DNA from: Rhizobium sp. R635 | Lineage (GTDB): Bacteria > Pseudomonadota > Alphaproteobacteria > Rhizobiales > Rhizobiaceae | NCBI RefSeq assembly: GCF_002211285.1 | Contig: NZ_LOKX01000037.1 | Location: 153,292-217,291 of the forward strand | DNA: 64,000 nt | Direction of reading: 5' to 3' | In this document: positions 44,695 through 53,887 of the stretch, in pieces | Position numbering within the stretch: position 1 is the first letter of the stretch | Layout: every line of letters begins with the position of its first letter | Program-made: the position numbers and the translations under genes | Notes under the pieces: model-generated | What the model was told of the DNA's origin: nothing | Database searches by the model: none | Seen by the model: the letters and a program-made list of their open reading frames with translations, nothing else

Positions 44695-45078
44695 ATGATC
44701 GACCACATGACCGTCGCGGTAAGTGATTTGTCGAAGAGCAAGCTCTTCTACGAAAAAGCGTTTCTACCATTGGGTTACAGGCTTGCTTTCGGTAAGGAGA
44801 ATGTCTTCTGGGCCTTCGATATCGGCAATGGCTGCCTGTTCGAGATCCAGCAGGCGGAAAGTCCGCCGCCTTTGACCCGCATTCACGTCGCCTTTAGGGC
44901 GCGCAGCAAGGCGGAGGTCGATGCCTTTCATCACGCCGCACTCGATGCCGGCGCCAGGGATAACGGTGGCCCCGGCCCACGCCCGGAATATGCTCCCGAT
45001 TATTACGCCTGCTTCGTGCTTGATCCCGATGGCTACAATATCGAGGCAACGATCAACGACCAGGCAGTCGGAACGTGA
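44695..45078 (+). CDS. VOC (glyoxalase/bleomycin-resistance) family protein
   Basis: A 127-residue vicinal-oxygen-chelate fold protein. One beta-alpha-beta-beta-beta module begins MIDHMTVAVSDLSKSKLFYE and another ends DPDGYNIEATI. Candidate metal ligands are the first His (residue 4), the His in RIHVAFRAR and the Glu near the end. The reaction is not predicted. ATG 44695 is preferred; a GTG at 44683 would add four residues. It overlaps the DUF2809 gene by four bases. Confidence 0.85.
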   Translation: MIDHMTVAVSDLSKSKLFYEKAFLPLGYRLAFGKENVFWAFDIGNGCLFEIQQAESPPPLTRIHVAFRARSKAEVDAFHHAALDAGARDNGGPGPRPEYAPDYYACFVLDPDGYNIEATINDQAVGT

Positions 45079-45527
45079 GAGGCGCCTTTGTAAATCTGCC
45101 CGGGTGCACGCAAGTCCGGCGTTTCGCAGTCCTGCTGCTCATTATCGTTTCCGGTTTGACGCTCAGACGCTTCGGCTATGCAGCCGATCTGCCCTCCCTC
45201 GTCGTTAAATATGGCGGGTCGCTGCTTTGGGGAGCCATGGTCTATTTCCTGCTGGCACTTGCCGTTACATCTCGCACAGCAAGAATGCCGTCCGCAGGAA
45301 TCGCTGCCCTGGCGCTGGCTGTCGCCATCTGCGTTGAATTTTTCCGGCTCTACCACACACCCTGGCTCGATGCATTTCGATTAACGACTGCCGGAGCCTT
45401 GCTGCTTGGGCGAGTATTCTCGCTCTGGAATATCTTGGCATACGCCATCGGCATAGCGGTGGCCTTTGCCTTTGACCCTGCGCATCGCCAATCATCGCCT
45501 TCGCGGCGTGGATCATCACGAAGCTGA
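45075..45527 (+). CDS. DUF2809 family membrane protein
   Basis: A 150-residue membrane protein with four predicted spans (about residues 17-36, 46-66, 74-92 and 115-133). Motifs typical of DUF2809 are KYGGSLLWGAMVYFLLAL and VEFFRLYHTPWLDAFRLTTA. The function of the family is unknown. It starts with GTG inside the stop of the VOC gene (GTGA) and ends 12 nt inside the end of the convergent msrQ. Confidence 0.8.
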   Translation: MRGAFVNLPGCTQVRRFAVLLLIIVSGLTLRRFGYAADLPSLVVKYGGSLLWGAMVYFLLALAVTSRTARMPSAGIAALALAVAICVEFFRLYHTPWLDAFRLTTAGALLLGRVFSLWNILAYAIGIAVAFAFDPAHRQSSPSRRGSSRS

Positions 45528-46175
45528 TGATTCCACGGCGCGGCCACGTAGCCGCCCCTGGCTCTTCTTCCGGCTGCGGGCAATCGGCCGGTAGGAACGG
45601 TAGAGGATGAGCGCAACGATCAGTCCGACATAGATATATTGTTCGAGATCGAGGATCTTGGTCGACAGCGCGAAGTGCAGCGCCCCGCAGGCGGCGATGA
45701 TGTAGACCAGGCGATGCAGCCAGGTCCAGTTCTTGCCGAGGCGGCGGATGGAGAAATTGTTGGATGTCGCAGCCAGCGGCGCGAGCATTGCGAGCCCCGC
45801 CATGCCGAACATGATGAAGGGGCGCTTCAGCACGTCGTTGATGACGGCCTGGATATCCATTGCCTGGTCGAGCACCATGTAGACGGTGAAATGCATCAGC
45901 GCGTAGTAGAAGGTCAACAGGCCGAGCGCGCGGCGATAGCGCAGATAGTTCCAGCCGAAAAGCTCGCGGGCAGGGGAGACGGCCAGCGTCAGTATCAGGA
46001 AACGGATCGTCCAGATGCCGAGGAATAGCTCGAAGGTCTTGACCGGATCGGCGCCGAGCTGATCGGTCGCGCCGAGGTAAAAGGTCCAGGCAGCCGGCAC
46101 GAGCCCCACGACATACAGCAGCCAGACGGAGGCGGGCTGCCAGCGCTTGGGGATGGCGAGCGAGAGTTCCGCCAT
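45516..46175 (-). CDS. msrQ: Protein-methionine-sulfoxide reductase haem-binding subunit MsrQ
   Basis: A 219-residue membrane protein with six predicted spans and conserved histidines (FYYALMHFTVYM, LHRLVYIIAACGALHF) suited to haem b. It passes electrons from the quinone pool to MsrP. The start codon overlaps the msrP stop by one base. The C-terminal tail overlaps the convergent DUF2809 gene by 12 nt. Confidence 0.92.
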   Translation of the reverse strand: MAELSLAIPKRWQPASVWLLYVVGLVPAAWTFYLGATDQLGADPVKTFELFLGIWTIRFLILTLAVSPARELFGWNYLRYRRALGLLTFYYALMHFTVYMVLDQAMDIQAVINDVLKRPFIMFGMAGLAMLAPLAATSNNFSIRRLGKNWTWLHRLVYIIAACGALHFALSTKILDLEQYIYVGLIVALILYRSYRPIARSRKKSQGRLRGRAVESSAS

Positions 46176-47122
46176 CAGAAATTCGCCTTCAGATCCATGC
46201 CGGCATAGAGGCTCGCCACCTCATCGGCATAGCCGTTGAAGGGCAGGGTGGGGTGGCGGCTGGCGCCGAAGAAGCCGCTTTCGCCGATGCGCCGTTCGGT
46301 GGCCTGGCTCCAGCGCGGATGGTCGACGGCCGGGTTGACGTTGGCGTAAAAGCCGTATTCCTGCGGGTTGGTCACCTGCCAGGTGTTCTTCGGCTGCTGG
46401 TCGGTGAGCGTGATCCTGACGATCGATTTGATGCCCTTGAAGCCGTACTTCCATGGCACGACGAGGCGGATCGGCGCGCCGTTCTGGTTCGGCAGGGTTT
46501 CGCCATAGAGCCCGACGGCAAGCAGCGTCAGCGGATGGCGCGCCTCGTCCAGGCGAAGGCCCTCGACATAGGGCCAGTCGAGCGACTGGAAGAAACCCTT
46601 CTGCCCTGGCATTTCCTCCGGCCGCACGACGGTTTCGAAGGCGACATATTTGGCGCTGCCGAGCGGCTCCACCTTGTCGAGCAGCGATGCCAGCGGAAAG
46701 CCGTCCCACGGAATGACCATCGACCAGGCCTCGACGCAGCGCATCCGATAGGTGCGTTCCTCGATCGGGAATTCCTTCATCAGCGCCTCGACGTCGAAGG
46801 TGCCAGGCTTGTTGACCATGCCGTCGATCTTGACCGTCCAGGGCAACGGTTTGAAATCGCCGGAAAGAGCGGCGGGATCGCCCTTGTCGAGGCCGAATTC
46901 ATAGAAATTGTTGTAGGTCGTCACGTCCTTGAGCGGCGTCGCTTTCTCATCGACCTTGTACTTGCTCTCGACGGCGGAAAGTGCTGCCGCGCTCGCCTTG
47001 CCTGCGCCGTAGAGCGCCATGGCGCCAAGCGTTGCAGCACCCAGGAATTCGCGGCGGCGCATATAGACCTGGCGCGGCGTGATTTCCGATGAAGCGATCT
47101 TCGGTGGGCGATAAGTCGGCAT
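46175..47122 (-). CDS. msrP: Protein-methionine-sulfoxide reductase catalytic subunit MsrP
   Basis: A 315-residue periplasmic molybdoenzyme that reduces methionine sulfoxide in oxidised envelope proteins. A Tat signal has the twin-arginine motif RRREFLGAA (residues 22-30). The molybdenum ligand cysteine is C129 (RMRCVEAW), followed by SMVIPWDGFPLASLLDKVEP. The start at 47122 has AGGAGG eight nt upstream. msrPQ is a two-gene operon, transcribed away from ilvD. Confidence 0.94.
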   Translation of the reverse strand: MPTYRPPKIASSEITPRQVYMRRREFLGAATLGAMALYGAGKASAAALSAVESKYKVDEKATPLKDVTTYNNFYEFGLDKGDPAALSGDFKPLPWTVKIDGMVNKPGTFDVEALMKEFPIEERTYRMRCVEAWSMVIPWDGFPLASLLDKVEPLGSAKYVAFETVVRPEEMPGQKGFFQSLDWPYVEGLRLDEARHPLTLLAVGLYGETLPNQNGAPIRLVVPWKYGFKGIKSIVRITLTDQQPKNTWQVTNPQEYGFYANVNPAVDHPRWSQATERRIGESGFFGASRHPTLPFNGYADEVASLYAGMDLKANF

Positions 47123-47456
47123 GTCAAAACCTCCTGGGCGGCTTTCCGACTATAGTCCTTAAACGAAGCGCCCGCATGTTCGGATCAATCTCTATGCCTT
47201 GAATACCATCGACGGGAAGCCAATTTTTTGTGTACGCCTGTGATGGAATAGGCTGTAACAAAACGTCTCGTCGAACCGTATATGATCGATGCGCGTCGTA
47301 TCTCTTCCTCCGGTGGCGTACCGGATTTGGCCTTCCCGGTAGTGACAGCCCCCGTCGATTGGATTAGGACAATTCCAAACAGCAGCGATCGCCTGGCCGC
47401 AAGCTCCAAAGCTGCCCGCTTCGCCTGATATTTCCGACACGTCGAGGACGATACCG
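47123..47456. other. 334-nt divergent region between msrP and ilvD
   Basis: It holds the promoters of msrPQ (minus) and ilvD (plus). There are a few -10-like words (TATGAT at 47281) without a matching -35. No gene, repeat or palindrome of note is seen. The start-proximal SD elements are AGGAGG for msrP and GAGGA for ilvD. Confidence 0.5.
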
Positions 47457-49295
47457 ATGCCAGCTTACCGTTCCAGAACCACGACCCACGGCCGCAACAT
47501 GGCGGGCGCGCGCGGCCTTTGGCGCGCCACGGGCATGAAGGATTCGGATTTCGGCAAGCCGATCATCGCCGTGGTGAATTCCTTCACCCAGTTCGTGCCC
47601 GGCCACGTGCACCTGAAGGATCTCGGCCAGCTCGTCGCCCGCGAAATCGAGGCTGCCGGCGGCGTCGCCAAGGAATTTAACACGATAGCCGTCGACGACG
47701 GCATCGCCATGGGCCATGACGGCATGCTCTATTCGCTGCCCTCGCGCGAGCTCATCGCCGACAGCGTCGAATACATGGTCAATGCCCATTGCGCCGATGC
47801 CATGGTCTGCATCTCCAACTGCGACAAGATCACCCCCGGCATGCTGATGGCGTCGCTGCGTCTCAACATCCCCACGGTTTTCGTCTCGGGCGGCCCGATG
47901 GAGGCCGGCAAGGTCGTGCTGCACGGCAAGACACATGCCCTCGATCTCGTCGACGCCATGGTCGCCGCAGCCGACGACAAGATCTCCGATGAAGACGTCA
48001 AGGTCATCGAGCGCTCGGCCTGTCCGACCTGCGGTTCGTGCTCCGGCATGTTTACCGCGAACTCCATGAACTGCCTGACCGAAGCGCTCGGCCTGTCGCT
48101 GCCCGGCAACGGCTCGACGCTCGCCACCCATGCGGACCGCAAGCGCCTGTTCGTCGAGGCGGGCCACCTGATCGTCGATCTCGCCCGCCGTTATTACGAG
48201 CAGGACGACGTCAAGGCGCTGCCGCGCACCATCGCCTCAAAGCAGGCCTTCGAGAATGCCATGGCGCTCGATATCGCCATGGGCGGTTCCACCAATACCG
48301 TCCTGCACATCCTTGCCGCCGCCCATGAAGGCGAGGTCGATTTCACCATGACCGATATCGACGCGCTGTCGCGCCGTGTGCCATGCCTGTCGAAGGTCGC
48401 GCCCGCCAAGAGCGATGTGCATATGGAAGACGTCCATCGCGCCGGCGGCATCATGTCGATCCTGGGCGAACTCGACAAAGGCGGCCTGCTGAACCGCGAT
48501 TGCCCGACCGTCCACGCCGAGACGCTTGGCGATGCGATCGATCGCTGGGACATCACCCGCACCAGCAGCGACACTGTCCGCAACTTTTATCGCGCCGCCC
48601 CCGGTGGCATCCCAACCCAGGTCGCCTTCAGCCAGGAGGCCCGCTGGGATGAGCTCGACACGGATCGCCAGAACGGCGTCATCCGTTCGGTCGAGCATCC
48701 CTTCTCCAAGGACGGCGGCCTTGCCGTGCTCAAGGGCAACCTTGCGATCGACGGATGCATCGTCAAGACGGCCGGCGTCGATGAATCGATCCTGAAATTC
48801 TCCGGCCCCGCCCGCGTCTTCGAAAGCCAGGACGCGTCGGTCAAGGCGATCCTCGCCAATGAGATCAAATCAGGCGACGTCGTCGTCATCCGCTACGAAG
48901 GCCCGAAGGGCGGCCCGGGCATGCAGGAAATGCTGTATCCGACGAGCTATCTGAAGTCGAAGGGCCTCGGCAAGGCTTGCGCTCTCATCACCGATGGCCG
49001 TTTCTCCGGCGGCACCTCCGGCCTCTCGATCGGCCACGTCTCGCCGGAAGCGGCCAACGGCGGCACGATCGGCCTGGTGCGCGAAGGCGACATGATCGAT
49101 ATCGATATCCCGAACCGCACGATCAGCCTGCGAGTCGACGAAGCCGAACTCGCTGCTCGCCGCGCCGAGCAGGACGGCAAGGGCTGGCAGCCCACGGAAG
49201 TCCGCAAGCGCAATGTCACGACCGCGCTGAAGGCCTATGCCGCCTTCGCAACCAGCGCCGACCGCGGTGCCGTGCGCGATCTGAACGCCCGCTGA
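47457..49295 (+). CDS. ilvD: Dihydroxy-acid dehydratase
   Basis: A 612-residue iron-sulphur enzyme of branched-chain amino acid synthesis, converting 2,3-dihydroxy-3-methylbutanoate to 2-oxo-3-methylbutanoate (and the isoleucine analogue). Cluster-ligand candidates are C122 (ISNCDKITPGM) and C195, with C189 and C192 in ACPTCGSCSGMFTANSMNC. The sequence and length resemble the E. coli [4Fe-4S] type. The start at 47457 has GAGGA upstream. It is followed by a terminator. Confidence 0.96.
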   Translation: MPAYRSRTTTHGRNMAGARGLWRATGMKDSDFGKPIIAVVNSFTQFVPGHVHLKDLGQLVAREIEAAGGVAKEFNTIAVDDGIAMGHDGMLYSLPSRELIADSVEYMVNAHCADAMVCISNCDKITPGMLMASLRLNIPTVFVSGGPMEAGKVVLHGKTHALDLVDAMVAAADDKISDEDVKVIERSACPTCGSCSGMFTANSMNCLTEALGLSLPGNGSTLATHADRKRLFVEAGHLIVDLARRYYEQDDVKALPRTIASKQAFENAMALDIAMGGSTNTVLHILAAAHEGEVDFTMTDIDALSRRVPCLSKVAPAKSDVHMEDVHRAGGIMSILGELDKGGLLNRDCPTVHAETLGDAIDRWDITRTSSDTVRNFYRAAPGGIPTQVAFSQEARWDELDTDRQNGVIRSVEHPFSKDGGLAVLKGNLAIDGCIVKTAGVDESILKFSGPARVFESQDASVKAILANEIKSGDVVVIRYEGPKGGPGMQEMLYPTSYLKSKGLGKACALITDGRFSGGTSGLSIGHVSPEAANGGTIGLVREGDMIDIDIPNRTISLRVDEAELAARRAEQDGKGWQPTEVRKRNVTTALKAYAAFATSADRGAVRDLNAR

Positions 49296-49340
49296 GTAGT
49301 CTCGAACTACGACCCGCTGATTAAGAGTCAGCTGCTTTGC

Positions 49341-49377
49341 CAACCGGTCGCTTTCAAAGCGGCCGGTTGATGTTTTT
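49341..49377 (+). terminator. Terminator of ilvD
   Basis: CAACCGGTCGCTTT/AAAGCGGCCGGTTG (49341-49354 with 49356-49369), one T-G wobble, then ATGTTTTT. The 3' end of the convergent LprI-like gene overlaps it. Confidence 0.85.
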
Positions 49378-49707
49378 ATAGGTTTCGCCGAGCTGTTTCA
49401 TACGCTCGTCATAGGTGGCCTTCAGGCAGGCGGCATCCGCTCCGCATTCCTGCCGCTTCTTTAGCCAAGCCGTTTGCTCGTCCTGCAATGTTCCGCGTGA
49501 GCCCATGGCCAGCAGGCCGGAGAGCAGCTCGAAGGTGGTTGCCATCCTGACGTCGGCATCATTGAGCGCGCGGTTGTCGCAGATTGCCTTTTCGTCCGGC
49601 TTCAATTCCTTCTGATCGCAATCGAAGCTGGCCGCCGCGGCCATGTCAGATGCAGAAATCAGGATTGCCAAACCAAAGGCCGCCGTCATCGCTCTTGTCG
49701 TCATCAT
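49354..49707 (-). CDS. LprI-like DUF1311 secreted protein
   Basis: A 117-residue protein with a signal peptide (MMTTRAMTAAFGLAILISAS, about 1-26). Its mature part has the DUF1311/LprI pattern: FDCDQKELKPDEKAICDNR, RALNDADVRMATTFELL and QTAWLKKRQECGADAACLKA. The four cysteines probably form two disulphides. LprI of Mycobacterium inhibits lysozyme, but the role here is untested. The downstream gene on the same strand is the YkvA-like protein upstream of it. Confidence 0.75.
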   Translation of the reverse strand: MMTTRAMTAAFGLAILISASDMAAAASFDCDQKELKPDEKAICDNRALNDADVRMATTFELLSGLLAMGSRGTLQDEQTAWLKKRQECGADAACLKATYDERMKQLGETYKNINRPL

Positions 49708-49730
49708 TCATATGTCCCTGTTGCCGTCGT

Positions 49731-50111
49731 TCAGGCCAGCTTGCGCAGTGCCAGAGCCAGGAAGATGATGCAGGTGAGCCAGACGGCAAGGATGAAGATC
49801 AGTCCGGCTCGGCCGGAGGGGCGCTCGATGCGTCTTGCGGCTTCCTCCCGTAGTTCGCGCATGACGTCGGCGGGAACGAGGCGTGTCGCCAGCAGGATGC
49901 CGAGCGGAACGATCAGGAGATCGTCGAGATAGCCGAGCACGGGAATGAAATCGGGGATCAGATCGACGGGTGATAGCGCATAGGCCGCAACGGCGCCGGC
50001 CACCGCTTTCGCATACCAGGGCACACGGCGGTCTCGGGCTGCAAGCCACAGCGCAACGATGTCACGCTTCAGTGACTTCGTCCAGATTTTGGCTTTTGAT
50101 ATCAGTTGCAT
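49731..50111 (-). CDS. YkvA/DUF1232 family membrane protein
   Basis: A 126-residue protein. The DUF1232 core has RRVPWYAKAVAGAVAAYALS, then PVDLIPDFIPVLGYLDDLLI. A C-terminal transmembrane span is GLIFILAVWLTCIIFLALAL. The function is unknown. It lies 23 nt upstream of the LprI-like gene on the same strand and faces the protease gene across a 133-nt divergent region. Confidence 0.8.
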   Translation of the reverse strand: MQLISKAKIWTKSLKRDIVALWLAARDRRVPWYAKAVAGAVAAYALSPVDLIPDFIPVLGYLDDLLIVPLGILLATRLVPADVMRELREEAARRIERPSGRAGLIFILAVWLTCIIFLALALRKLA

Positions 50112-50195
50112 GGCCGATTTTCCTGAATCGAATTCACAATGGCTTCAAGACATTCCCTTGCCTTATTCTTCCATGCTTCCGCCCTCTTTCCTTTC

Positions 50196-50210
50196 TAGCG
50201 TCGGACGCTA
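50196..50210 (+). promoter_or_regulatory. Palindrome upstream of the Do-type protease gene
   Basis: TAGCGTC-G-GACGCTA, arms of 7 bp around one central base, 34 nt before the start codon. It could be an operator or a small hairpin in the leader. It is not assigned to a regulator. Confidence 0.4.
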
Positions 50211-50244
50211 CAACGTTGCTCAAGAGGATTCAAAAGGGATACCC

Positions 50245-51648
50245 ATGCAAGGCCTGTTCAAGCGCGCTTCCGTCTCGCTGTTCGCACTCATGCTCGTTCT
50301 GCCGGCTGCCGTTCATGCGCAGACGGCGAAGACCGTGCCGGAGAGCCAGATGCAGATGCAGCTCTCCTTCGCGCCGCTCGTCAAACAGACGTCGGGCGCC
50401 GTCGTCAATGTCTATGCGGAAAAGATCGTCCAACGACAGTCGCCCTTTGCCGGCGATCCCTTCTTCGAGCAGTTTTTCGGCCAGCAGATGCCGAACCGCT
50501 CCGAGAAGCAGTCTTCGCTCGGTTCCGGCGTGATCGTCGAGGCGAACGGCACCGTGGTGACCAACAATCACGTCATAGAAGGCGCCGACGACATCAAGGT
50601 GGCGCTGTCGGATGGGCGCGAATTCCCCTGCAAGGTGGTGTTGCGCGATGATCGTGTCGATCTCGCCGTGCTGAAGATCGATAGCAAGGAGAGCTTTCCG
50701 ACACTGCCGATCGCCAATTCCGACACCGTCGAAGTCGGCGATCTCGTCCTGGCCATCGGCAATCCCTTCGGTGTCGGCCAGACGGTGACGAGTGGTATCG
50801 TTTCGGCGCTTGCCCGTAACCAGGTGGTCAAGAACGAGTTCGGCTTCTTCATCCAGACCGACGCGTCGATCAATCCCGGCAATTCCGGCGGCGCGCTGAT
50901 GAACATGAAGGGCGAACTGATCGGCATCAACACCGCGATCTTCTCGCGCGGCGGCGGCTCGAACGGCATCGGCTTCGCCATCCCCGCCAATCTGGTCAAA
51001 GTGTTTCTCGCTTCCGCCGATGCCGGCGTCAAATCCTTCGAGCGGCCCTATGTCGGCGCGAGTTTCGATGCCGTGACGTCGGAAGTTGCTGAAGCTCTCG
51101 GGCTAAACAAGGCCCGCGGTGCGCTGGTGATCAAGGTCTCCGATGGCGGGCCGGCGGCGAAAGCCGGGCTCAAGGCGGGCGAAATCGTCACCGCCGTCAA
51201 CGGCATCTCGGTCGAACATCCCGATGCATTGCTGTATCGCCTGACGACGGCCGGCCTCGGCCAGTCGGTCAATCTTACCGTCATCGAGAACGGTCGCGAG
51301 CAGCAGCTGTCGCTGGCGCTTGCCCGTGCGCCGGAAACCTCGCCGCGCGACCAGCGCACGATTGGCGGCCACACGCCGTTTACCGGCGCCGTCGTCGAGA
51401 ACCTGTCGCCGCGTGTCGCCGACGAGTTGCGCATGCCGTCGGAATCGGCCGGCGTCGTCGTTTCTGATGTCAAAGAGGATTCGCCGGCGGCCCGTCTCGG
51501 CTTCGAGCCCAAGGATATCATCGTCTCGATCAACGGCACGGAAGTGAAATCGACCAGCGAGCTGTCCGAGATCGCCGATAGCGACCCCGGCCTCTGGCGG
51601 GTGGAGATCGAGCGCGACGGCCAGCGGATCCGGCAGTTCTTCCGATGA
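50245..51648 (+). CDS. degP: Periplasmic serine protease of the Do/DegP family
   Basis: A 467-residue HtrA-type protease/chaperone. A signal peptide (residues 1-25, MQGLFKRASVSLFALMLVLP) is followed by the trypsin-like domain. Catalytic triad: H109 (TNNHVIE), D139 (VDLAVLK) and S214 (NPGNSGGAL). Two PDZ domains follow, roughly 245-340 and 365-460. ATG 50245 is chosen because the signal peptide starts there; the frame is open upstream. It overlaps rarA by four bases (ATGA). DegP or DegQ would be equally good names. Confidence 0.93.
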   Translation: MQGLFKRASVSLFALMLVLPAAVHAQTAKTVPESQMQMQLSFAPLVKQTSGAVVNVYAEKIVQRQSPFAGDPFFEQFFGQQMPNRSEKQSSLGSGVIVEANGTVVTNNHVIEGADDIKVALSDGREFPCKVVLRDDRVDLAVLKIDSKESFPTLPIANSDTVEVGDLVLAIGNPFGVGQTVTSGIVSALARNQVVKNEFGFFIQTDASINPGNSGGALMNMKGELIGINTAIFSRGGGSNGIGFAIPANLVKVFLASADAGVKSFERPYVGASFDAVTSEVAEALGLNKARGALVIKVSDGGPAAKAGLKAGEIVTAVNGISVEHPDALLYRLTTAGLGQSVNLTVIENGREQQLSLALARAPETSPRDQRTIGGHTPFTGAVVENLSPRVADELRMPSESAGVVVSDVKEDSPAARLGFEPKDIIVSINGTEVKSTSELSEIADSDPGLWRVEIERDGQRIRQFFR

Positions 51649-52961
51649 GCAATGATCTCTTCGCGCCGCGTATTCCGGAGGAGGTCGCCGCCAGGCGGCC
51701 GCTTGCCGACAGGCTGCGGCCGAAGACGCTCGCCGATGTCACCGGCCAGGAACATCTGACCGGTGAGGACGGCGTGCTGAAGCGCATGATCGAAAGCGGT
51801 TCGCTCGGCTCGATGATCTTTTGGGGGCCGCCCGGCACCGGCAAGACGACGGTGGCCCGGCTGTTGTCAGGCGAGGCTGGGCTGTCCTTTGAGCAGATAT
51901 CGGCGATCTTTTCCGGTGTTGCCGACCTCAAGAAGGTGTTCGAGGCCGCCCGCCTGCGCCGCATGGACGGCCGTCAGACGCTGTTGTTCGTCGACGAGAT
52001 CCATCGTTTCAACCGCGCCCAGCAGGACAGTTTCCTGCCTGTCATGGAGGATGGCACCGTCATCCTCGTCGGCGCCACCACCGAAAATCCGTCCTTCGAG
52101 CTCAACGCCGCTCTGCTGTCGCGCGCCCGGGTGCTGACCTTCAAGTCGCATGACGAGGAGAGCCTCAAGGAGCTGCTGAAGCGCGCCGAAGCGATCGAGC
52201 AGAAGCCGCTGCCGCTGACGGAAGAGGCCCGCGCCAGCCTGATCCGCATGGCCGATGGTGACGGCCGCGCCGTGCTGACGCTCGCCGAAGAGGTCTGGCG
52301 CGCGGCGCGCGAGGGCGAGACCTTCGACACCGAAGGGTTGACACGCATCGTCCAGAGGCGCGCACCGGTCTATGACAAGGCGCAGGACGGTCACTACAAT
52401 CTGATTTCGGCGCTGCATAAATCCGTCCGCGGTTCGGACCCGGATGCCGCTCTCTATTATCTCGCCCGCATGTTCGATGCCGGCGAAGATCCGCTCTATC
52501 TCGGCCGGCGGCTGGTGCGCATGGCGGTGGAGGATATCGGCCTTGCCGACCCGCAGGCGCTGGTGATCTGCAACGCCGCCAAGGATGCCTACGAGTACCT
52601 CGGCTCGCCGGAAGGCGAACTGGCGCTCGCCCAGGCCTGCGTCTATCTCGCCACCGCACCGAAATCGAATGCCGTCTACACGGCCTTCAAGGCTGCAAGC
52701 CAGGCCGCAAAGCAGAACGGCTCGCTGCTGCCGCCGAAGCATATTCTCAATGCGCCGACGAAATTGATGAAGGGCGAGGGTTACGGCGAGGGCTATCGCT
52801 ACGATCACGACGAGCCGGATGCTTTTTCAGGCCAGGATTATTTTCCGGAGAAGATGGGCCGACAGACCTTTTACGATCCGCCGGAGCGCGGCTTCGAGCG
52901 GGATATCCGCAAGCGGCTGGAATGGTGGGCAAAACTACGAAAAGAGCGAAATCCCCGCTGA
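51645..52961 (+). CDS. rarA: Replication-associated recombination protein A (AAA+ ATPase)
   Basis: A 438-residue RarA/MgsA family ATPase that acts at stalled replication forks. Walker A is GPPGTGKTT (residues 61-69), Walker B is LLFVDEIHRF, and sensor 1 is GATTENPSFELN. The C-terminal tetramerisation region contains GSDPDAALYYLARM. It is translated from inside the protease stop codon, so it is probably co-transcribed with it. Confidence 0.94.
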   Translation: MSNDLFAPRIPEEVAARRPLADRLRPKTLADVTGQEHLTGEDGVLKRMIESGSLGSMIFWGPPGTGKTTVARLLSGEAGLSFEQISAIFSGVADLKKVFEAARLRRMDGRQTLLFVDEIHRFNRAQQDSFLPVMEDGTVILVGATTENPSFELNAALLSRARVLTFKSHDEESLKELLKRAEAIEQKPLPLTEEARASLIRMADGDGRAVLTLAEEVWRAAREGETFDTEGLTRIVQRRAPVYDKAQDGHYNLISALHKSVRGSDPDAALYYLARMFDAGEDPLYLGRRLVRMAVEDIGLADPQALVICNAAKDAYEYLGSPEGELALAQACVYLATAPKSNAVYTAFKAASQAAKQNGSLLPPKHILNAPTKLMKGEGYGEGYRYDHDEPDAFSGQDYFPEKMGRQTFYDPPERGFERDIRKRLEWWAKLRKERNPR

Positions 52962-52975
52962 CGCGTGGGCGGGGC

Positions 52976-53650
52976 TCAACCGCCGAGAGCGACCGCTATG
53001 GCGACCAGAAGCAATCCGAGACAGGTCATCGTCATCCCTGCATAAAAAGGCCTGCCTCCCGAAAATTTCGCCCACGCATAACCCGACACGAACAGCAGCA
53101 TGATGAGAACCAGGTTGCTGACCCTCAGAGCTATGTGCGCGCTGTCGATGAGAAGGAAAGGGGTCACGGCCGGAATGGACGTAACCGAGACGAGAAAGAA
53201 GACCGCGATTGCGGCAAAGAGATCAGCTTTCGAGAGGGACGCCTTCACAGGATCGGCCCTGCGTGCGAGCGTCAGCAGTGATCGATAGAGCGCGTCTGCA
53301 TCGGCAGCCTTTGCAGAAAACGGTGCCTCGTCGATCGGGAATTCTTTCGCGAGCATCTTGAGCGCCGCAGTCTCGCTTCCGGCGGCTTTGATTTGCCGAA
53401 AAAGGCGCAGCCGCCTGCTTTTGTAAAACGTCGTCCCCAGAACGAATAATACGGCGTCAATGATCCCCCAGGCGACGTTGCATCCGATTGTTGCGACGAT
53501 CAATTCGTGGGCATCCAACCCTTCTTCTTCGAGAACAAGCCTCGAACCCACGGTCAAAGTCAGCGCCATGATCAATCCGAAAAGAACTTCGCCGAGTGCA
53601 TCGCCGGGATCGATGATATCGGTGACACGATCGATCGGGTTCGAAGCCAT
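52976..53650 (-). CDS. Membrane protein, VIT1/CCC1-like (tentative)
   Basis: A membrane protein of 224 residues from ATG 53650 (MASNPIDRVTDIIDPGDALG). Five hydrophobic spans: FGLIMALTLTVGSRL, ELIVATIGCNVAWGI through FVLG, LFAAIAVFFLVSVTS, ALRVSNLVLIMLLFVSGYAW, and GMTMTCLGLLLVAIAV. The five-span layout recalls the VIT family of iron/manganese transporters, but the match is weak. The frame is open upstream to 53884, so an earlier start (ATG 53701) is possible. It is convergent with rarA (14-nt gap). Confidence 0.55.
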   Translation of the reverse strand: MASNPIDRVTDIIDPGDALGEVLFGLIMALTLTVGSRLVLEEEGLDAHELIVATIGCNVAWGIIDAVLFVLGTTFYKSRRLRLFRQIKAAGSETAALKMLAKEFPIDEAPFSAKAADADALYRSLLTLARRADPVKASLSKADLFAAIAVFFLVSVTSIPAVTPFLLIDSAHIALRVSNLVLIMLLFVSGYAWAKFSGGRPFYAGMTMTCLGLLLVAIAVALGG

Positions 53651-53887
53651 GGACCGCCCCAGGTAATGGAGATTATCGTCTGCTGCTCCTTGCTCCGCCA
53701 TCAGAGCATGTATGGGCAGCTGACGGCACGGGGCAAGCCTCGCGATCGGAGAATTGTGACCGAGGTCTCGGCCCGATTCATTGATCGTGATCAAGATCAG
53801 CACGATTGGGTGCCTTGTGACACGGTTTTTCCGAGTGCGTTCTGCACTCGCCCTCGCGCGTTGAAAAGATGCGCGGTGCTGCAAAGC

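Noticed and set aside
47185..47440. Short minus-strand frames in the msrP-ilvD gap
   Set aside because: They lack an SD and a protein-like composition.
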